Shown one piece after another: positions 60,501 through 64,000 of a stretch of DNA of 64,000 bases. This DNA comes from Triops longicaudatus. Taxonomy: Eukaryota > Arthropoda > Branchiopoda > Notostraca > Triopsidae. How positions within the stretch are numbered: the stretch's first letter is position 1; every line of letters starts with the position of its first letter. The stretch is from positions 62,632-126,631 of the forward strand of contig JAGQDJ010000044.1 in NCBI GenBank assembly GCA_022885665.1, in the 5' to 3' direction. Below the pieces are notes generated by a model. It had not been told where the DNA came from. It searched no databases and worked only from the letters and a program-made list of their open reading frames with translations. The position numbers and the translations under genes were made by a program.

Positions 60501-62715
60501 AGGGATATTCCAAAGCACTTGTAGACGAACGAGTATGACCGAGAGAAAAGAGCCGAAGAATTAACGACTTTAAAATAAATACTCGTGAAAGGGGAATAAA
60601 TAAATAGTCATAAACAGAAAATACACTTTCGATATTCGTTTAAGTAGTGCCCAAAAGACGGAGCTTCGAATCGTGAATACGTCATATACGGGAGCGCGTA
60701 TTTGTATTACGGTCTTAGGATTTAAGTTCGAGTTCTTATCTTAAGGGGCTACCGTTTAAATTTTGCACGTACGCTGTGCGCGCTTTTTATAGTTTCCCCC
60801 CCTCATTTTTGCCTATTGTTCGTTGAAATATTGCGCGCATAATTGCAACCGCCTCTTTTGGCTTTCTGCAAGATCTCAGCTTTTTTTCCAGCGTACGGCA
60901 TTAAAAGGCTACTATGGTTTTTCGGCCAACCTATCATTTGCACTCCATTAATTGCTGACAGACGTCGGAAAATACCTAGAAGAAGCGTTAGCCTGTAAAA
61001 TAAGCCCAGGGAATGCCATTAACGAGTGCCGTAAAAGAGGCAAGAGGTACAAATTTCATGCCGCTGGTTTGCGAGTTCGACAAGTTATTTGGAGAAGAAA
61101 CTGGGAAGTTTTTATTATGATAGGCGTCCTGGCATCTCAGCCGAAACAAAAGGCAGCCTGAGAGGGTCCGGTTTTTTCGTTAATAGCATTGCGGCCTTTG
61201 GGATCTTTCGGGGCGTAAATGGGCCGAGCAGGTGGGGGGAAGGGGAGGGGGGTTGCGTTCTAGGTTCGGGCGTATAAAATTTTGCGATAACGAACCGTGG
61301 AACATGGAAGAAACAAATCTAACGATTTAGTATTATTGCCAGGTTACGAGGAAAGTACCTCTCGAACTAACGGAATGAGATCGAAAGGCAGAGGGTTGGT
61401 GGAGTTGGCCTAGACTGGTGCGTGAAATACTCCATTTCATGGCCTGTTACTTTTGGTCGTCGCGCTCTAAAGATCTACCTTTTCAAGCTTTTGTTTACGA
61501 AGAAAGGAATTTTGCATAGGAGTTTTCAGCAGACACCCATAGAAAAGATACAGATGAATGAAAAAAGAAACTCCACCGAGAACCAGGAGGATGCGATATA
61601 GAATTCTTTCCTGGAACAATGAAACGAAAGCATTTTGTTTGGAACCTTTCCTCGAGACGTCAAGCCAGCTGACGTCTCCTATTTGCAACATTCTGGGCCC
61701 CTTGTGCTGAAACTTCACGTACAGGGTGTAAAAGGGGTACGTAAAACCCTTTTCTTGACTCCCGGACACAATGCTATATAAATGCATTTTACTACTAAAT
61801 TGGTCGGACATTAATTAAAGAATAGTTAAAGCTGACTTGGGAATGGTCCGGCGAAAAGAGGAATGAAGTTATGAAAAGATTTGGTCACGAACGCTAATTA
61901 AGCTGAAACTTTCTTACACCTGTCGTGTAGAAGATACCTTTTGCCGTTACTATACGAAGCTAAAATCTACACCAAGGACGGGAAATTGCGCTTAGGATGG
62001 TAGCTTATAAGTGTGCGCTGAACCATTTCAGTTAAAATTGGTTAGTGCTGTAAAATGAACAGATATGACTGAACACCCGCGGATCTCTATAATTGCGCAG
62101 GTGGTATTGCCAACTTACGAAGAAGCTGTTCAGGAGCTCTGCCCTCCTCCGTATGATGTAGCTGTCGCGTCAAGACCTATGCCACGGAGAGCGATGTTAG
62201 GACAGCAGAGAAGACTCCGTGTCGTCACCTCCACAAATCCCGCAAATTCGCAGACTACGGAGCGTGACTTCAGTGATTCCTTATCCCAGCATTCATCAGT
62301 GTCGGCGCCATTCTGTCCCATGCGACACACGTCAGGGTAAGAGGGGCGATTATTGCCTGTGAAATTAATGCTCGTGTCCTGCTTTCGTTTCATTGTCATT
62401 GCACGTGAAAGATAGTTTTTATTTTTGTTAATCCGTCTTACTTGCTGTAAAACTTTCACGTGACGTGAGTAATTGGCAACGTATCATCTGACCTTCAGCA
62501 GGACCAGTACTCGCAGTGGGTCAGTAGGAGAGTCCTTGGGGTCGCTGGATACCGTCGCAGCGGCTAGTGAAGTCTCGTGTCTGACCGCTGCCACCGTTGA
62601 TACGCTCAGCTCAGGAATTTCCGGAGGTTTGTCCAGTAATTCCAATCAGTCGCGCAACCCCTCAACGCAAGGCGTTTGTGGCAGTTTGGCGTCAGTGGAG
62701 GGCGCATTAGTATAG
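37232..62715 (+). CDS. Sushi-domain type I membrane protein with PY-motif tail (SUSD4/SUSD6-like), 10 exons
   Basis: Exons: 37232-37487, 37551-37739, 37793-38014, 38304-38537, 50450-50698, 51753-51998, 52068-52257, 54165-54372, 62101-62336, 62502-62715 (TAG). Total 2244 nt, 747 aa. Signal peptide about residues 1-22, sushi domains 1-6 on exons 1-6, transmembrane helix about 481-504 followed by RARKRSRS, cytoplasmic tail 505-747. The tail has DPDRLALIAFADGVQ (exon 8), then LPTY (601-604) and PPPY (613-616), then a Ser/Thr/Gly-rich end. PY motifs are ligands of NEDD4-type WW domains; vertebrate SUSD4 and SUSD6 combine sushi ectodomains with such tails, so a role recruiting ubiquitin ligases at the membrane is inferred. 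Introns 1-6 are all phase 1, the usual arrangement for shuffled sushi modules. Start: first ATG of the frame, immediately before the hydrophobic signal sequence; the same frame has only a GTG upstream. Six sushi domains is more than I expect for SUSD4 (four) or SUSD6 (one), so strict orthology is not claimed. Confidence 0.9.
37551..37739 (+). CDS. Sushi gene exon 2: sushi domain 2
   Basis: Acceptor TCACTTTCAG ends at 37550; donor GTATTC at 37740; phase 1 at both ends, 189 nt. Canonical four-Cys sushi module: TCSIP, VRCQPGYTL, LQCSAEGTW, PRC. The preceding intron is only 63 nt. Confidence 0.9.
37793..38014 (+). CDS. Sushi gene exon 3: sushi domain 3
   Basis: Acceptor TTATTTTTAG ends at 37792; donor GTAAAC at 38015; phase 1-1, 222 nt. 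Four cysteines in NCHSPPPL, ATCNPGYRL, MRHCKDGIW and PKC. The preceding intron is 53 nt, the shortest in the gene, and contains an in-frame stop. Confidence 0.9.
38304..38537 (+). CDS. Sushi gene exon 4: sushi domain 4
   Basis: Acceptor TGTTTTTGCAG ends at 38303; strong donor GTAAGT at 38538; phase 1-1, 234 nt. Four cysteines in ESCESPAP, FLCDTGYTL, IHCTNQGTW and PDC. It has a longer Ser-rich first loop than the neighbouring modules. Followed by the 11.9-kb intron. Confidence 0.9.
38538..50449 (+). other. Intron 4 of the sushi gene (11.9 kb)
   Basis: Between sushi domains 4 and 5. I see no convincing nested gene. Contents noted: POU octamers at 42072 and 47418, a 34-nt poly(T) run at 48468-48501, and a stretch near 45190-45430 open in several frames. 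Short frames such as the minus one at 41335-41574 have no recognisable homology. Confidence 0.8.
48468..48501. repeat. Poly(T) run, 34 nt
   Basis: Uninterrupted T run inside intron 4 of the sushi gene. It may be a plain slippage repeat or the poly(A) tail of a minus-strand retroposed copy; no retroposon body is recognised next to it. Confidence 0.9.
50450..50698 (+). CDS. Sushi gene exon 5: sushi domain 5 with extra cysteine
   Basis: Acceptor CGTTCTTACAG ends at 50449; donor GTAAGA at 50699; phase 1-1, 249 nt. Sushi cysteines in YTCPP, LWCQPGY, LHCTNGSW and DCG. A Lys/Pro-rich insertion after QPGYR adds a fifth cysteine (C363). An N-glycosylation sequon (NGS) is present. Confidence 0.9.
50699..51752 (+). 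other. Intron 5 of the sushi gene (1.05 kb)
   Basis: Phase 1 intron between sushi domains 5 and 6; GTAAGA at the start and TACAG at the end. Nothing else recognised in it. Confidence 0.8.
51753..51998 (+). CDS. Sushi gene exon 6: sushi domain 6 with extra cysteine
   Basis: Acceptor GGTGGGGTACAG ends at 51752; donor GTAACC at 51999; phase 1-1, 246 nt. Sushi cysteines in EGCEGPPYV, YECQRGYW, LTCQPDG and PVC. A fifth cysteine (C449) sits immediately before the conserved Trp. This is the membrane-proximal module. Confidence 0.88.
52068..52257 (+). CDS. Sushi gene exon 7: stalk, transmembrane helix, juxtamembrane basic segment
   Basis: Acceptor CGATTGTGTCAG ends at 52067; strong donor GTAAGT at 52258; enters in phase 1, leaves in phase 2. 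Encodes a short Asp/Ser stalk, a hydrophobic helix from about W481 to C504, then the stop-transfer motif RARKRSRS. The helix contains two cysteines and C504 at its inner edge could be palmitoylated (inference). Confidence 0.88.
52258..54164 (+). other. Intron 7 of the sushi gene (1.9 kb)
   Basis: Phase 2 intron between the transmembrane exon and the first tail exon. It begins GTAAGT so that readthrough meets TAA as the first complete intron codon. No further gene seen. Confidence 0.78.
54165..54372 (+). CDS. Sushi gene exon 8: cytoplasmic tail, conserved IAFADGVQ block
   Basis: Acceptor GATTCCTCTTCTTAG ends at 54164; donor GTAAGA at 54373; enters in phase 2, leaves in phase 0, exactly matching exons 7 and 9. 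Encodes a polar segment ending DPDRLALIAFADGVQ, which reads directly into the LPTY motif of exon 9. The exon was found by requiring phase continuity, which supports it independently of similarity. Confidence 0.83.
54373..62100 (+). other. Intron 8 of the sushi gene (7.7 kb)
   Basis: Phase 0 intron between the two PY-tail exons. It holds a possible inverted-terminal-repeat element (54530-54962), an exon-like plus-strand frame ending in a strong donor (about 55480-55610), and octamers at 56657, 59568 and 60421. No full gene recognised. Confidence 0.75.
54530..54962. mobile_element. Possible small non-autonomous DNA element
   Basis: TGTCACGTTA at 54530-54539 faces its inverted near-copy at 54953-54962 (reverse complement TGTCACGTCA), bounding about 430 bp. 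Flanks are AT-rich (a TA or AT duplication is possible but not provable). The interior has a C/T-rich stretch (about 54690-54840) of degenerate repeats. No coding capacity seen. One mismatch in a 10-bp inverted match can occur by chance. Confidence 0.25.
62101..62336 (+). CDS. Sushi gene exon 9: cytoplasmic PY motifs
   Basis: Acceptor AATTGCGCAG ends at 62100; donor GTAAGA at 62337; phase 0 in, phase 2 out. Begins VVLPTYEEAV, followed by PPPYDVAV: two WW-domain ligand motifs about 12 residues apart. The rest is rich in Arg, Ser, Thr and Gln with several possible phosphorylation sites. Confidence 0.87.
62502..62715 (+). CDS. Sushi gene exon 10: Ser/Gly-rich C-terminus and stop
   Basis: Acceptor CTTCAGCAG ends at 62501, phase 2. 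Low-complexity Ser/Thr/Gly/Asn-rich tail ending SVEGALV then TAG. The alternative upstream AG of the same NAGNAG would start the exon at 62499 and add one Arg. Confidence 0.85.
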
Positions 62716-63053
62716 AAAACATCCTTGCCTGTACTTGTCAATATGATTGATCCCACAATCTCTACATGACGTCGTTGTACTTGTGTCATATCGTACAACA
62801 CCAAAGCGTGTCTCAATGCTCTTATTGCTGTAGACATTATTTACTACTTCTTTCTAAACGACCAAGCACCTGAAAATGAAGAATCTAAAAATGAAGAAGC
62901 CAGTATTTGTATATTTTAATCTTTTTTCATGACATACTCAAATTTAAAACACTCTTCTATATTTAGTTTGTAGTCAAGAATCTATAGAAAATACAGATAC
63001 AAAAACAGAAAATCTATGAAGATTTCAACTTTCGTGCCGGACTGTTTTCAAGA

Positions 63054-63087
63054 CTTTCGTATTCCTTTCGTATTCACTTTCGTATTC
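63054..63087. repeat. Short tandem repeat, 3 copies of an 11-mer
   Basis: CTTTCGTATTC occurs at 63054-63064, 63065-63075 and 63077-63087, identical, the last offset by one A. It lies within the likely 3' UTR of the sushi gene. Confidence 0.9.
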
Positions 63088-63312
63088 CTAACTCTGTGTG
63101 AACGCTATAGTTAAAAAGCTGAAATGTTCCAAATCGACAGTCATTTCGTGTATCTAAGTTCCTCAGAGAGTTTATAATCTGGGAAAAGAAGCACATTTCA
63201 TTTATCTGACGTTCCGTCTCCATCTGTAAAAATTTACAAGCAGAAATAATCTCCAGTATACTCTACCATTGTTACATTCCTTGAGGGGAAGTATAGTCGA
63301 ACTTTGGAACCA

Positions 63313-63318
63313 AATAAA
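63313..63318 (+). terminator. Candidate sushi-gene polyadenylation signal (AATAAA)
   Basis: First canonical AATAAA I see on the plus strand after the sushi-gene stop at 62715, implying a 3' UTR of about 600 nt. Confidence 0.4.
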
Positions 63319-64000
63319 GAGCTGAGGATTACCAGGGATGCATTTTAGAGTGGCATATCTTCTTCAGTGGCTTTGTCAACTCAATCTTCTTAAAAGCTAC
63401 AGCATGTCAGGTTGGATTGTCCTATTCCTGGCGCACTTTAGTGATCTCCGATTTAGTATTCCAACCCTAAACTTATCTAACCTCGTTTCAGCTCTCGAAA
63501 CGGATCCTCAGCAGACTGGTGGCAGAAGTATTTGTGAAATAATCACTTAGATTTTCGGCAGCAAGTGGGGAAGATTTGACCTACATCGCATTGGTACCCA
63601 CATTCGTGGCGCCTGTGTGACGGAGCCTCTGCAGCATAACGTATTCGCGTCTTCTCCCAATAGATTTTGCAAATGGCATGGCTGAATACTAATGAGTTAG
63701 ATGTGAACATTAGCACTCGTAGCAAGCTGCGTGCCTTCACTGCACATCCTTCTATAGCTCAACTCAGCGCCGTAGATTTAATGACTACGTACACTTGCCT
63801 GGGGTTTGCATTCTGAAATCTTCGCTTCGAAAGTTATCGGTTTCACTTAGCTATACAACGGCGGCGCTGTGTTGATAATAGCAGCAAAGGGCGACCCTTA
63901 TCATCCAACAATTTAGTAGGAGAATTGATAGCATCTTGGTAACGATGTTTTAATCTTATACCTCAAAGTGACATAAGCTTTGGCTCTTTTATTTGGCCGG

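Larger units (their letters stand above)
62716..64000 (+). other. Sushi-gene 3' UTR and downstream DNA
   Basis: AT-rich sequence after the stop codon, with three copies of an 11-mer at 63054-63087 and AATAAA at 63313. After that no gene recognised; frames at 63338-63550 (plus) and 63543-63740 (minus) overlap each other and show no family features. Confidence 0.6.

Overview
The window is nuclear DNA from an intron-bearing animal, most likely an invertebrate. It has spliceosomal GT-AG introns, a serine/arginine-rich splicing protein of the CLASRP family and a mosaic sushi-domain membrane protein. CpG is not obviously depleted in non-coding DNA, and many introns are only 49-85 nt long. I cannot name the species. 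There are no operons, CRISPR arrays, rRNA genes or convincing tRNAs.

Layout. Positions 1-33,300 are gene-poor and mostly unassigned. They hold one exon-like minus-strand frame (3,855-3,997), a short membrane-type reading frame (11,638-11,889), a decayed minus-strand coding relic (about 23,320-23,954) and isolated promoter-like or simple-sequence spots. Positions 33,313-36,313 (minus) carry a complete 12-exon CLASRP orthologue of 743 codons. Positions 37,232-62,715 (plus) carry a 10-exon gene for a type I membrane protein of 747 residues: signal peptide, six sushi (CCP) domains, one transmembrane helix, and a cytoplasmic tail with LPTY and PPPY motifs like those bound by NEDD4-family WW domains. 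It resembles vertebrate SUSD4/SUSD6. All exon phases agree, and both totals are exact multiples of three.

The two genes are head to head, with 918 bp between start codons, so they may share a bidirectional promoter region. CLASRP would act in nuclear pre-mRNA splicing. The sushi protein would act at the cell surface and recruit ubiquitin ligases inside. No functional link between them is implied. The sushi gene has long introns (11.9, 7.7 and 1.9 kb) beside very short ones (53, 63 and 69 nt), and several junctions suggest alternative isoforms.

The clearest window-wide signal beyond the genes is an excess of the POU/octamer word ATGCAAAT on both strands: 13 exact copies found by eye against about 3-4 expected at this base composition. 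I found no convincing new multi-gene system. The best leads are the octamer enrichment, the splice-junction features of the sushi gene, the decayed coding relic at 23.3-24.0 kb and the unidentified exon at 3.9 kb.
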